From NCBI GenBank assembly GCA_947496705.1, contig CANMDW010000003.1, positions 628,168 through 692,167 of the forward strand: a DNA stretch of 64,000 bases, given 5' to 3'. Below are positions 1 to 9,959 of the stretch, one piece after another (the stretch's first letter is position 1; every line of letters starts with the position of its first letter). This DNA comes from an uncultured Aquimarina sp. (lineage in GTDB: Bacteria > Bacteroidota > Bacteroidia > Flavobacteriales > Flavobacteriaceae). The notes below the pieces were generated by a model. It was given only the letters and a program-made list of their open reading frames with translations, was not told where the DNA came from and did not search any database. A program made the translations under genes and the position numbers.

Positions 1-22
1 AGAATTGTGAAAGATTTTGAAT

Positions 23-62
23 AAAAAAACCTCATAAGAAAGACATCTTATGAGGTTTTTTT
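23..62. terminator. Bidirectional intrinsic terminator downstream of atpG
   Basis: Arms AAAAAAACCTCATAAGA / TCTTATGAGGTTTTTTT with a 6-nt loop; A-tract and T-tract on either side, just beyond the atpG stop. Confidence 0.85.
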
Positions 63-104
63 ATTGATTACTTAGATCCCAGACTACTCCAGAATAAGTT
101 CAAC

Positions 105-965
105 TTAACTATTCAATGCTTCTGCACCACCAACGATTTCAAGAATTTCGTTGGTAATAGCAGCTTGTCTCGCTTTATTATAAGATAATTTAAGTGCATC
201 TCTAAGTTCTGTTGCGTTATCTGTCGCTTTATGCATTGCTGTCATACGTGCACCATGCTCTGATGCAAATGAATCACGTATTGCCTTATACAATTGTGTT
301 TTAAGCGATTTGGGTATTAATTGCTCTACGATCTCCTCTTTTGAAGGCTCGAAGATATAATCCAAATTTACATTGTCATTTCCTGCTACAGGTACAATTG
401 GTAAGAATTGTTCTGTAGTAACATCTTGCGAAGCGGCATTTCTGAATTTATTGTATACAACAACAATCTTATCATATGACCCACTGGTAAAATGTTGCAT
501 TAGTTCTTCTGCAATATCGGCTACATTGGCAAAAGTAAGGTCATCATACACTTCACTTTTATTAGCAACCACAATATGCGTTTTTGAAACTACATCATGA
601 ACCTTTTTGCCAATAGTTGTAAAGTCTACCTGCTTACCGACATATTCATTTTGATATAGTTCTCTTACTGCTTTTACAATATTATTATTAAAAGCACCTG
701 CCAAACCACGATTAGAAGCAATGGCTACTACCAATACTTTATTAACTTCACGTTGTTCTGCATAGGTACTTGCACTATCTCCATCTAATGAAGCACTTAG
801 GTTTTGTAACAACTCGGTAAGTTTGTCTGCATAAGGACGCATTGCCGTAATCGCCATCTGTGCTTTATTCAACTTTGCGGCCGATACCATTTTCATAGCA
901 CTGGTAATTTGCATCGTTGAGGATACAGTGGTAATTCTACTACGTAATTCTTTTAAGTTTGCCAT
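105..965 (-). CDS. atpG: F1 ATP synthase gamma subunit
   Basis: MANLKELRSRITTVSSTMQITSAMKMVSAAKL N-terminus and ARMTAMHKATDNA...ITNEILEIVGGAEAL C-terminus. Confidence 0.98.
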   Translation of the reverse strand: MANLKELRSRITTVSSTMQITSAMKMVSAAKLNKAQMAITAMRPYADKLTELLQNLSASLDGDSASTYAEQREVNKVLVVAIASNRGLAGAFNNNIVKAVRELYQNEYVGKQVDFTTIGKKVHDVVSKTHIVVANKSEVYDDLTFANVADIAEELMQHFTSGSYDKIVVVYNKFRNAASQDVTTEQFLPIVPVAGNDNVNLDYIFEPSKEEIVEQLIPKSLKTQLYKAIRDSFASEHGARMTAMHKATDNATELRDALKLSYNKARQAAITNEILEIVGGAEALNS

Positions 966-979
966 TTTTTATAATTATG

Positions 980-1374
980 AATCCTGAATTCAGAATTATG
1001 AATTTTTAATTATACTAACTAGAAGCTTTATTAGTTCCTCACATCTTTCCTGTAAATCATTTGGAATTTCCATTGTGGTTTCCTCAACAATATCAAGCCA
1101 AAAAGATGTTTCATCTGCTTCTTTTAAAGCAATTCCTAATTTATTCTTGAAGTCCCTGGTGCTTACTCCTCGTTGTGACTCCCTTACATTTGCACCAATA
1201 CTAGTTCCACATTTAATTAATTGGTTAGCAATCTCGTATTCATGTTTTTCTCTTAATTCTCTACAAAAGATTACTATGTCACATCCAAAATAGAAACTTT
1301 TATCTACAATTGCATTATTTCTTCTTTTGTAACCCATATATTAATTCTGAATTCAAAATTCTGAATTCAGGATT
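980..1374 (-). mobile_element. Candidate IVS-like insertion: four-helix-bundle ORF bounded by inverted repeats
   Basis: Left AATCCTGAATTCAGAATTaTGAATT (980-1004) and the reverse complement of the right end AATCCTGAATTCAGAATTtTGAATT (1350-1374) are near-perfect inverted repeats enclosing one ORF between atpG and atpA. Confidence 0.6.
996..1337 (-). CDS. Four helix bundle protein (23S rRNA intervening-sequence protein family)
   Basis: Family signature KCGTSIGANVRESQRG...FKNKLGIALKEADETSFWLDIVEE. Confidence 0.88.
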   Translation of the reverse strand: MGYKRRNNAIVDKSFYFGCDIVIFCRELREKHEYEIANQLIKCGTSIGANVRESQRGVSTRDFKNKLGIALKEADETSFWLDIVEETTMEIPNDLQERCEELIKLLVSIIKNS

Positions 1375-1376
1375 AT

Positions 1377-2957
1377 CTAACTTTTATATTTCGCTGAAAT
1401 CTCTTTACAGGCAGACATCAACACATCGGTTACCTCATCGGTTAATTTTCCGGCTTTTAGAGTGTCTAATGTATCTCTGTGCTTTGCATTAAGATATTCT
1501 ATATAGTCACTTTCAAATTCTTTTATTTTGTTTACAGGAACATCTCTAAGTAAGTTCTTGGATCCTGCATAGATAATCGCAATCTGATCTTCTACCTTAT
1601 AAGGATCATTTTGTGCCTGCTTTAAGATCTCAACATTACGCTTTCCTTTTTCAATTACGTTTAATGTTGCTGCATCAAGGTCAGATCCAAACTTAGCAAA
1701 TGCTTCCAGTTCGCGGAACTGCGCCTGGTCAAGTTTCAATGTACCTGCTACCTTCTTCATTGATTTAATCTGTGCCGATCCTCCCACACGAGACACCGAG
1801 ATCCCTACATTAATTGCCGGACGAACACCCGAGTTAAATAAGTCTGAGGTTAAGAATATTTGTCCATCGGTAATCGAGATTACGTTGGTTGGGATATATG
1901 CCGATACATCACCTGCCTGTGTTTCGATAATTGGTAATGCTGTTAAAGATCCTCCTCCTTTTACTTTCTTTTTTAAAGAATCAGGAAGGTCATTCATATC
2001 TTTAGCGATATTATCATCAGCAATTACTTTTGCCGAACGCTCCAATAATCTTGAGTGAAGATAGAAAACGTCACCTGGATATGCCTCACGTCCTGGTGGA
2101 CGACGTAATAATAGGGATACCTCACGATATGCTACTGCTTGCTTAGATAAATCATCATAGATAATCAAAGCAGGACGGCCAGTATCTCTAAAATACTCCC
2201 CGATCGCAGCACCAGCAAATGGGGCATATACCTGCATTGGCGCAGGATCTGAAGCGTTTGCCGCTACAATAGTTGTATAGGCCATTGCTCCTTTATCTTC
2301 TAATACTTTAGCGATCAACGCTACTGTAGAAGCTTTTTGCCCAATCGCAACATAGATACAATATACAGGCTCACCGGCATCATAAAATTCTTTTTGATTA
2401 AGGATCGTATCGATACAAACCGTTGTTTTACCAGTCTGTCGGTCACCGATCACCAACTCACGCTGCCCTCTTCCGATGGGTACCATCGCATCGATAGACT
2501 TGATCCCTGTCTGAAGTGGCTCATTTACCGGCTGACGGAAAATAACCCCGGGAGCTTTACGCTCTAATGGCATTTCGAAAGTTTCACCTTCGATCGCACC
2601 TTTACCGTCGATTGGGCTACCCAAGGTATCTACCACACGACCTACGATTCCTTCTCCAACATTGATCGATGCAATACGTTGTGTACGCTTTACTGTTACA
2701 CCCTCTTTTACTTCTGTTGAAGGACCTAAAAGTACTACCCCAACATTATCTTCTTCCAAATTTAGTACGATACCCTCTAAACCAGAGTCGAACTGCACTA
2801 ATTCTCCATATTGAGCATTAGACAATCCGTATACACGTGCGATACCATCACCTATTTGTAATACGGTACCTACCTCTTCTAATGAAGCTGATGCTTCAAA
2901 TCCAGATAATTGTTGTTTTAATATTGCTGATACTTCAGCAGGATTCACTTCTGCCAT
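1377..2957 (-). CDS. atpA: F1 ATP synthase alpha subunit
   Basis: Walker A GDRQTGKT and full-length alpha homology. Confidence 0.99.
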   Translation of the reverse strand: MAEVNPAEVSAILKQQLSGFEASASLEEVGTVLQIGDGIARVYGLSNAQYGELVQFDSGLEGIVLNLEEDNVGVVLLGPSTEVKEGVTVKRTQRIASINVGEGIVGRVVDTLGSPIDGKGAIEGETFEMPLERKAPGVIFRQPVNEPLQTGIKSIDAMVPIGRGQRELVIGDRQTGKTTVCIDTILNQKEFYDAGEPVYCIYVAIGQKASTVALIAKVLEDKGAMAYTTIVAANASDPAPMQVYAPFAGAAIGEYFRDTGRPALIIYDDLSKQAVAYREVSLLLRRPPGREAYPGDVFYLHSRLLERSAKVIADDNIAKDMNDLPDSLKKKVKGGGSLTALPIIETQAGDVSAYIPTNVISITDGQIFLTSDLFNSGVRPAINVGISVSRVGGSAQIKSMKKVAGTLKLDQAQFRELEAFAKFGSDLDAATLNVIEKGKRNVEILKQAQNDPYKVEDQIAIIYAGSKNLLRDVPVNKIKEFESDYIEYLNAKHRDTLDTLKAGKLTDEVTDVLMSACKEISAKYKS

Positions 2958-3017
2958 TTTATAGTAATTTAGACGAACGAATCACCAAGACTCATTCTCT
3001 TATTGTTAATTTATATT

Positions 3018-3545
3018 TTAATTACTTAATTCTCTTTTTAAAGTGGTAAGCTTATGTGCTATACTTGCGTTGTACTGTAAATCTCCAACTCTAAGAATAA
3101 ACCCACCAATAATGCTTTCATCGATTATATTTTCGATAGTAGCTTCGTTACCGGTAAGCTCCTTTATTTTGGCCAGCACTTTTGTGTTTAAAGCTTTGTC
3201 CAGCGCAACAGCTGTAGTCACTTTTGCTACTTGAGAATTGTTTAACTGGTCGAATAAAACAATGTATTGCCCGGCCACTTCTGCCAGCAAGTCTACTCTT
3301 TTATTTTCAATCATTACATCAAATAATTTTTGTGTGATATCGCCGGCACTTTTAAAGATCTGCTGTAATGAAGCAAGTTTTACTTCATTTTTGATCAACG
3401 GGCTGTTTAATACCATTCTAAGTTCGGCACTATCATCAATAGTAGCGATAATACTTTGCATATCCTTCTGAACATCCTCGGTGGCTTTTTTGTCCTGAGC
3501 CAAACTCAAAACTGCCTTTGCATAACGTATTGCTGCTCTACTCAT
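3018..3545 (-). CDS. atpH: F1 ATP synthase delta subunit
   Basis: Position in operon; C-terminal ESIIGGFILRVGDLQYNASI motif. Confidence 0.95.
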   Translation of the reverse strand: MSRAAIRYAKAVLSLAQDKKATEDVQKDMQSIIATIDDSAELRMVLNSPLIKNEVKLASLQQIFKSAGDITQKLFDVMIENKRVDLLAEVAGQYIVLFDQLNNSQVAKVTTAVALDKALNTKVLAKIKELTGNEATIENIIDESIIGGFILRVGDLQYNASIAHKLTTLKRELSN

Positions 3546-3552
3546 TTTATGA

Positions 3553-4053
3553 TCAATTTAAAGTAACATCTCCCAACATAGAGTCAACCAACTCTAATTG
3601 TTTGTCTTTGTTAGCTAATTCTTTTCTCACCATTTTTTCTGCAATTTCTACAGAAAGTTCGGCTACCTGATTTTTTAACTCGGCAATGGCTGCTTTCTTC
3701 TCGCTATCGATAGTTGCCTGTGCTTGTGCTACGATCTTGTCTGCCTCTGCTTTGGCCTCTGTTTTTGCATCTTCAATCATTGAGTTTTTCAACTGCCTGG
3801 CCTCTTTAAGCATTCCATCACGCTCTGCTCTGGCTTCATTTAAGATTCGCTCATTATCTGCCTGAAGATTTTGCATTTCTTTTCTGGCTTCTTCAGCAGA
3901 TTTTAATGCATTTTTAATTCCTTCTTCTCTCTCATTAACCGCATTTAAAATGGGTTTCCATGCATATTTTCTAAGCAGAAATAATAATGCTAAAAAAAGG
4001 ACCGTTTGCCAAATGAATAATCCAAGCGAAAACTCTTCTACTAACTTTTCCAT
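3553..4053 (-). CDS. atpF: F0 ATP synthase subunit b
   Basis: N-terminal TM segment followed by a long charged coiled coil; operon position. Confidence 0.95.
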   Translation of the reverse strand: MEKLVEEFSLGLFIWQTVLFLALLFLLRKYAWKPILNAVNEREEGIKNALKSAEEARKEMQNLQADNERILNEARAERDGMLKEARQLKNSMIEDAKTEAKAEADKIVAQAQATIDSEKKAAIAELKNQVAELSVEIAEKMVRKELANKDKQLELVDSMLGDVTLN

Positions 4054-4094
4054 CTATGAATATATATTGAATTGTACTATTTACTTAATATTGA

Positions 4095-4131
4095 AATTCA
4101 CAGCCATAACCAACCGTTATGGCTGTGAATT
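4095..4131. promoter_or_regulatory. Strong intercistronic stem-loop between atpE and atpF
   Basis: AATTCACAGCCATAAC-CAACC-GTTATGGCTGTGAATT: 16-bp perfect arms, 5-nt loop, 7 nt downstream of the atpE stop codon. Confidence 0.85.
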
Positions 4132-4137
4132 TTTTGA

Positions 4138-4344
<207 letters not shown>

Positions 4345-4365
4345 TTAATAATTAAACATTCTATT

Positions 4366-5490
4366 TTAGTGAGCTATTTCGTGCTCGTGTTCATGATCGT
4401 GCTCCTCTGAAGCAAATCCAAAGTACAGCGCTGATAACATGGTAAAAATATAGGCTTGTAACAATGCTACCAAAACCTCAATAAGTGAGATAGCGAATGC
4501 CAAAAAGAATGACAATCCACCGCCCAACCAGTTTTTAAAAATAAATATCAATCCGATCAAACTCATTAATACGATATGCCCTGCCTGCATATTTGCATAC
4601 AAACGTATTAACAATGAGAATGGTTTTATAATAAGTCCTAATAATTCGATAGGAACCAAAATAATATATAAAGGTATTTTGGCATACCATGGCATAGAGC
4701 TACCCAACGGGTCAAACAAGTGCAGCCAATAATCTTTTTTTCCCGAGAAATTGGTAATTAAGAAAGTAAGTATTGCCAATGCCAGAGTTACAGCAATATT
4801 TCCTGTTACATTAACTCCAAGTGGGGTTAATCCAAAAATATTTAAAAACCAGATAAAGAAAAATATAGTTAATAAATACGGCATATACTTTTTATAGTGC
4901 TTTTCTCCAATATTAGAAATTGCAATATCATCACGTATATATAAAACAATAGGTTCAAAAAACCGTCCTGCTCCTTTAGCTATTCCATTATTTTTACCAT
5001 ACGATCTGGCCAACCCTCTAAACAGGAAAAACATGAGTATCCCCGTTATGATAATCATAAAAACACTTTTGGTAATCGACAAATCTAAAGGTTTTACATT
5101 GGTTGCATGATGCGCTTCGTCATAATGAATCGTGCCTTCTGCATCTGTCTTATATATTTTGCTATGGTATAACTTGTAGTAGTTGCCATCTATATTGGCA
5201 ACGGTTTCTCCATGATGAAATTTTGATGATGAAAAAACTTTCAGGCCATTATCCCAAAGAATAACAGGAAGTGGAAATCCAATATACTTATGTTCTCCAG
5301 TATCTGTGGTGTAAGAGCCAATAGAAAAATCATGCGAATCCTGAAGGTGATGACCAATGTATTCTTTGATCTCTTTTCGGATTTCTTCTTTGGAATTTCC
5401 TTTTTCCTTAACTTCCTCTTTTCCAAAGGAAACGAAGGAAATCAACATCAGTAAAATAGTTAGGTTTTTTACTATGATTTTTCTCTGCAT
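4366..5490 (-). CDS. atpB: F0 ATP synthase subunit a
   Basis: Conserved helix SLLIRLYANMQAGHIVLMSL; long N-terminal extension and His-rich tail. Confidence 0.97.
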   Translation of the reverse strand: MQRKIIVKNLTILLMLISFVSFGKEEVKEKGNSKEEIRKEIKEYIGHHLQDSHDFSIGSYTTDTGEHKYIGFPLPVILWDNGLKVFSSSKFHHGETVANIDGNYYKLYHSKIYKTDAEGTIHYDEAHHATNVKPLDLSITKSVFMIIITGILMFFLFRGLARSYGKNNGIAKGAGRFFEPIVLYIRDDIAISNIGEKHYKKYMPYLLTIFFFIWFLNIFGLTPLGVNVTGNIAVTLALAILTFLITNFSGKKDYWLHLFDPLGSSMPWYAKIPLYIILVPIELLGLIIKPFSLLIRLYANMQAGHIVLMSLIGLIFIFKNWLGGGLSFFLAFAISLIEVLVALLQAYIFTMLSALYFGFASEEHDHEHEHEIAH

Positions 5491-5583
5491 ATCACTTAAA
5501 TATATAGTGCTCTAAAAACGCTGCAAAGGTATATTTTTAAATGAAAAACAAAAACTATTCTACACTTTATTTTATCTGTTTAT

Positions 5584-5767
5584 TTAAGGGCATCTCTAAA
5601 AACTACTTTTTATTACTAATGGCTGCAAAAATCAATACCTGTGTCGTCAGAAAAAATCTTTCCTCAATGTAGCTATGGCTATACCTGCAGAATATTTCTG
5701 CTTCTACCTTGATTTTGGTTTTTTCGCTCATTCTCGTCACAAAACCAGTTTTTAGTAGAGTCCTTAA
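5584..5767. repeat. Candidate MITE-like remnant with imperfect terminal inverted repeats
   Basis: TTAAGGGCATCTCTAAAAACT (5584-5604) versus the reverse complement of 5747-5767 TTAAGGACTCTACTAAAAACT, 16/21 matches; no ORF inside. Confidence 0.4.
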
Positions 5768-5777
5768 GCAGGTAAAA

Positions 5778-6173
5778 CTATTCGGTTTTTTCGAGTTTTT
5801 TGAGCAATTGAGAAACTCCTATAGTCTCTATTATTAAACTAATGGTATATGGAACAAAAAAAGCAGCCAACTCTAATGAGTTAATACTGCCATCTTCTTT
5901 GTATAAAGGAGAAAAGACAATAAAAAATACGGCAAATTTAATGGAGCTACCTGCTATAAACAAAAAACCAATTTGTGTTTTTAACTTGTTTGATAAAAAA
6001 TAAATAATCGAAAAAATTAAAAGAGCAAGAATTGCATTTATAACATAAGACAACACAATATGATGATCATACATGGGTAATCCTTTCAGGTGTAAAACCA
6101 TCAGATGTAATAAAAAGACAATGCAAAGAATGGCAACTATGGATATAAAAAACTTTACGTATAAGGATTTCAT
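5778..6173 (-). CDS. Small four-TM membrane protein upstream of atpB (DUF6168-like)
   Basis: Hydrophobic 131-aa ORF adjacent to the atp operon; family name from recollection of flavobacterial neighbourhoods. Confidence 0.65.
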   Translation of the reverse strand: MKSLYVKFFISIVAILCIVFLLHLMVLHLKGLPMYDHHIVLSYVINAILALLIFSIIYFLSNKLKTQIGFLFIAGSSIKFAVFFIVFSPLYKEDGSINSLELAAFFVPYTISLIIETIGVSQLLKKLEKTE

Positions 6174-6177
6174 CTAC

Positions 6178-6456
6178 CTAATCATCAGATTTATGAATAC
6201 GATTGAGCTGTTTGATGACCAGGAATATAGATGCCGCTACGCCAAAAAGAACCAGACCCATTGTGAACCAGCGTTTCTCTAGTTCATAATAGGCATCCAG
6301 TTTCTTTCCGATGTATGCACAGATAAAGATAGTAGCTCCCATCTGGAAGGCTATCCCGGTCAAGGCTATATACTTTTTAAGCTGATTTTCCTTGCCCTTG
6401 CGATACGGGTCTTTCTGGTTGTCCTGATTGTGCTTGTTGTGCTGTTTTTTGCTCAC
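6178..6456 (-). CDS. AtpZ/AtpI family protein
   Basis: KKYIALTGIAFQMGATIFICAYIGKKLD...GLVLFGVAASIFLVIKQLNR. Confidence 0.85.
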   Translation of the reverse strand: MSKKQHNKHNQDNQKDPYRKGKENQLKKYIALTGIAFQMGATIFICAYIGKKLDAYYELEKRWFTMGLVLFGVAASIFLVIKQLNRIHKSDD

Positions 6457-6847
6457 TTGGTTTGCTCAAAGATTTTACGTTACCTTTCATAGAACAAGAA
6501 GCATTGAAATTTGCTCCGGGCTCAACAGCCAGTTTACCTACGGTTACTTCACCTTCAATGTGCGCTGTTGGTTTTAAAGATAATGTATTTGATACCACAA
6601 GAGTTCCTGAAAACTTACCTTCAAAATCTGCATCAGAACATTCTAGTGTTCCTTTGATAAAGCCAGAGGATCCAACGACTACTTTGCCTATAGTTTTAAA
6701 CGTTCCTTCGATCGTTCCTTCGATTCTAAAGCCTCCTTCAGAAATGATGTCACCAACGATTTTGGTTCCTTCGGAAACTTTGTTTTGATTGCGTGAGAAA
6801 TCGGTCATATTGCCTTGCTCTCTTCCTTTTTTATTATCTGAAAACAT
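6377..6847 (-). CDS. Bactofilin (polymer-forming cytoskeletal protein)
   Basis: NKVSEGTKIVGDIISEGGFRIEGTIEG...GTLVVSNTLSLKPTAHIEGEV repeat signature. Confidence 0.92.
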   Translation of the reverse strand: MFSDNKKGREQGNMTDFSRNQNKVSEGTKIVGDIISEGGFRIEGTIEGTFKTIGKVVVGSSGFIKGTLECSDADFEGKFSGTLVVSNTLSLKPTAHIEGEVTVGKLAVEPGANFNASCSMKGNVKSLSKPSEQKTAQQAQSGQPERPVSQGQGKSA

Positions 6848-6868
6848 AATATAAGGGGATTTAAATGA

Positions 6869-9619
6869 TTATTCGGTTTCTGCTTCTGGTTGTTTATATT
6901 CTTCCAGATTCTTATGAATCTGAAGAATTCGATAATTTGGAGATGCTATCGTAAAATACGCAGCCTCTACCTTTTTATAATATTTCTTTCTTCTATTCCA
7001 TTTGGTCAGGTCAACTCCACGGGTATCTTCGGTCTTACCTAGTTCCAGTAATTCACCCAGACCCTCTGCTCCCAGCCTGTTTCTTCTGGTATGTACAACG
7101 ACAAACTGTTGTTGGTTGGTATATACATCCAAAGAAACTTTCATTTTGTCATATCGCAGCTCTTTGATAATGTTTTCTATGTGCTCTTTCAAACCTTCGG
7201 CCTGATTGGTACCCATAGTAGAATACGCATAGATCAATTTATGGTTTTCTTCTTCATCTACATCGATTAAGAATTCACTATTTTGTATCTGCGGAATGGT
7301 GACCTGATAGATAAGCTGGGCTTTTTTTCCTTCGGGGCTTTGAGGATAATTGAGCGATACATAAGTAAGTGCCTCTTTATATGCTTCAAACCCACGATAA
7401 CGACCAATTGCCTGTGCCTTTAATAGTTCGAACTTTGGTAAAAAATCATCCTCACCTCCAAACTTTGTGATCAGTTCATCGCTTTCCCTGATGACTGATG
7501 CATATTTCTGTTCCTGAAAATCTTTAAATAATCTATTGTACCTTGATTTTGGGCTATTTTGATCGTCCTGTAGTTCTTCATCAGGGTTTTGAAGTATTTT
7601 GGCATACCTCGATTCGCCATGATTATTGATGATGTCCTGCATCAAGGCATTAGATTTTGTGGTATTTGCTTGTGCAAAATAAATTTTATATAAATTATAC
7701 TTAGAAGGAACTATGAGTCGTTCTTCGGGGTCACTTTGTAATAAATTTTCGAACTTATCAATGGCCAGGCCATACTCCTGAAACTTTTCTTTATAGATCA
7801 CTCCCAACTGATAATAGGCAAAATTGCGGTCTGTTTTTAAGCTATCCAGTGTAGTTTGCTCTGTTGGAAGCTGAGCAATATACGTTTGCGGATCAAAGGC
7901 AGGATCTGTATCGATCGAATATGCTTCTTTTTCTTCTTCTACCACTTCAGAGACTGCGCTTGGATTAGAGATACTCGAAACCCGCCAGTTATCCTGTAGT
8001 TCCCGATTTCCATAGGTTCTTTTAAAAGCGGTTTTTCCATAGGCCACCGTAGTTTGATTATAGAAATAAAATGTGCCCCCGGTATTGGGTCCCTTGGCAT
8101 CTGTTCCCAATCCTGTACCTGGTTGTCTAAATCTTTGTTCGGCCGGCAGACCTTCTTTTATTCTGGCTACTTCTGCTGCTTTCTCGGCAAGAATGGCTTT
8201 TACCTTTAGTTTATCGGTATAATCAGCGTAGTAGGCCAATCTTTCTTCTGGAGACATGGCTGCCACCGTGAGGATACTATCGTTTGTTTTGGATATTCCT
8301 TCATATAAAATTACATCATCCAGGTTATCTCGCTTCTTCTTCAATACTCTATACCTTTTTGAGTCTACAATCATTCGCTGCAGTGTACTGTCATAATATG
8401 CTCCCGAAACAGCGTATTCTTTTCTATCAAAACTAATATCTCCCAAAGTGTAATAATTAAGAGATTCCAGGTATTTATCTTCAGAATTGGTGCGTAGGGA
8501 TTTATTGTAGTATTCAACAGCCAGATCGATAGAGTCCAGGGTTTTAAAATACACTGCTTTTTGGTTATAAATCTTATCCAGAAATGGCCTGTTTTCTCGA
8601 TTTTCTTCAAGTTTGGTTAGTAATTCGAGAAATTCTTCTTTATTACCGATCTCATAATTAAAATTTCGTGCCTTGGCCATATAGGCATTCATCATATACC
8701 TTCTAGGCGTTCTTCTATTGAGTTCAATCACCCGATCAAAGGCATAGTTGGCACTATCTTTATATCCAAGTTCGTTCAATAATTGTCCTTTTATATATAG
8801 GTAGCGTCCTTTTTCTTCATTTTTTCTGGTATGGACAGCCGCTTTGGTAATATAGGTAACGGCAGAATCCTTTTTCTCCATATTCACATATGCCTGTGCC
8901 ATCATAGCTACAGCATCTGCATAATCCTGAGGCTTCATAAATTCCTGCTCAATCATCCTGGTGAGGTCTTCAATAGCTTTCTCATTATTATCAAGACGAA
9001 GGTTGGTTTTGGCTCTCCAGACTTTGGCGTGATTGATCGTATTGCTTGCAGGATATTTATAGAGAATATAGTTGAACGCTTCCAGGGCAGGCACAAAACG
9101 TTGTTCAAAATATCGTGCTTTCCCTAATAATAAAAAGGCTTCGTCCACTTTAGGATTTCGCTCCTTCTCCTCTATAAGCATACTATGCTTCTGGATCGAC
9201 TTTACTGCTTTTTCTTCGGCTCTGTCAAAATTTTGATTTAGTACTTCATTGGGTAGTCGAACATCTTCACTTACGATCATTCTTTCTATAGGAAGTAGTT
9301 CCCAAAAGTTATCTTTATAGGATTCAATAATATCCTGCTGGCCTTTATCAAAAGCTAGCCGGCCATTATATAAGGTATTATTTTTTGTAGTCACATCATG
9401 CCAGGTACGATTTACCCATTTGTCCTTTTTACGAGAACAAGCAAATCCTACAATTGCCAAAAGCAATACCAGCGCGATTTGTGATGTTTTTTTCCCCAAA
9501 CCAAATAATTTATACGTGTGATAACTAAAAAACTTCCTTTTTAGTGTGTTTATATACACAAATATATAATGTGTGTGGTAAAAATACATTTCTTTCGTTA
9601 AAAAACAGGTTGTTAACAT
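6869..9619 (-). CDS. sprE: PorW/SprE-like TPR lipoprotein (type IX secretion / gliding)
   Basis: Lipobox LLAIVGFACSRKKDKWVNRTWHDVTTKNNTLYNG followed by TPRs. A TTG at 9498-9500 giving MGKKTSQIALVLLLAIVGFAC fits the lipoprotein signal better than the ORF start. Confidence 0.85.
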   Translation of the reverse strand: MLTTCFLTKEMYFYHTHYIFVYINTLKRKFFSYHTYKLFGLGKKTSQIALVLLLAIVGFACSRKKDKWVNRTWHDVTTKNNTLYNGRLAFDKGQQDIIESYKDNFWELLPIERMIVSEDVRLPNEVLNQNFDRAEEKAVKSIQKHSMLIEEKERNPKVDEAFLLLGKARYFEQRFVPALEAFNYILYKYPASNTINHAKVWRAKTNLRLDNNEKAIEDLTRMIEQEFMKPQDYADAVAMMAQAYVNMEKKDSAVTYITKAAVHTRKNEEKGRYLYIKGQLLNELGYKDSANYAFDRVIELNRRTPRRYMMNAYMAKARNFNYEIGNKEEFLELLTKLEENRENRPFLDKIYNQKAVYFKTLDSIDLAVEYYNKSLRTNSEDKYLESLNYYTLGDISFDRKEYAVSGAYYDSTLQRMIVDSKRYRVLKKKRDNLDDVILYEGISKTNDSILTVAAMSPEERLAYYADYTDKLKVKAILAEKAAEVARIKEGLPAEQRFRQPGTGLGTDAKGPNTGGTFYFYNQTTVAYGKTAFKRTYGNRELQDNWRVSSISNPSAVSEVVEEEKEAYSIDTDPAFDPQTYIAQLPTEQTTLDSLKTDRNFAYYQLGVIYKEKFQEYGLAIDKFENLLQSDPEERLIVPSKYNLYKIYFAQANTTKSNALMQDIINNHGESRYAKILQNPDEELQDDQNSPKSRYNRLFKDFQEQKYASVIRESDELITKFGGEDDFLPKFELLKAQAIGRYRGFEAYKEALTYVSLNYPQSPEGKKAQLIYQVTIPQIQNSEFLIDVDEEENHKLIYAYSTMGTNQAEGLKEHIENIIKELRYDKMKVSLDVYTNQQQFVVVHTRRNRLGAEGLGELLELGKTEDTRGVDLTKWNRRKKYYKKVEAAYFTIASPNYRILQIHKNLEEYKQPEAETE

Positions 9620-9796
9620 CTTTTTCTCTTTCTAAAGATTGTTTTTGTTGTATTTTTTTGAGTTGTTAACAATGGCTGAAACAAGCCTGACTTTTATATG
9701 AAATACCTACGAGGAAGAGCCATCGAGGTATCAAACCTAGACCTGATTCTTTATACATACTACAATGTACTATATTTTAAAACTGTGCTATACCCG

Positions 9797-9890
9797 AGGC
9801 AGAGCCTGCCTGGATCGGCAGACAGGCCTTGGGGAATTCTATTGATAAAAACACCTGCCGGCCTTTGGCCACCCTTCTCAGGCAGGGATA
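9797..9890. repeat. Intergenic GC-rich palindromic repeat
   Basis: GCCTGCCTGgatcggcaGACAGGC and downstream CCTGCCGGCC...CAGGCAGG. Confidence 0.5.
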
Positions 9891-9959
9891 GTTTTTTGAT
9901 AAAAAAGCATCACGGTAATGCTAGAATGACGCTTAAAATTCTCTACACTTTTTTACTAC

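Noticed and set aside
373-600. Plus-strand ORF antisense to atpG (and similar short antisense ORFs across the atp, purD, pgk and tex genes)
   Set aside because: Fully contained in a strongly supported minus-strand CDS, no recognisable domain; shadow ORFs.
1341-1374. Tandem AATTCTGAATTC considered as an independent direct-repeat regulatory site
   Set aside because: Better explained as part of the right inverted repeat of the four-helix-bundle insertion.
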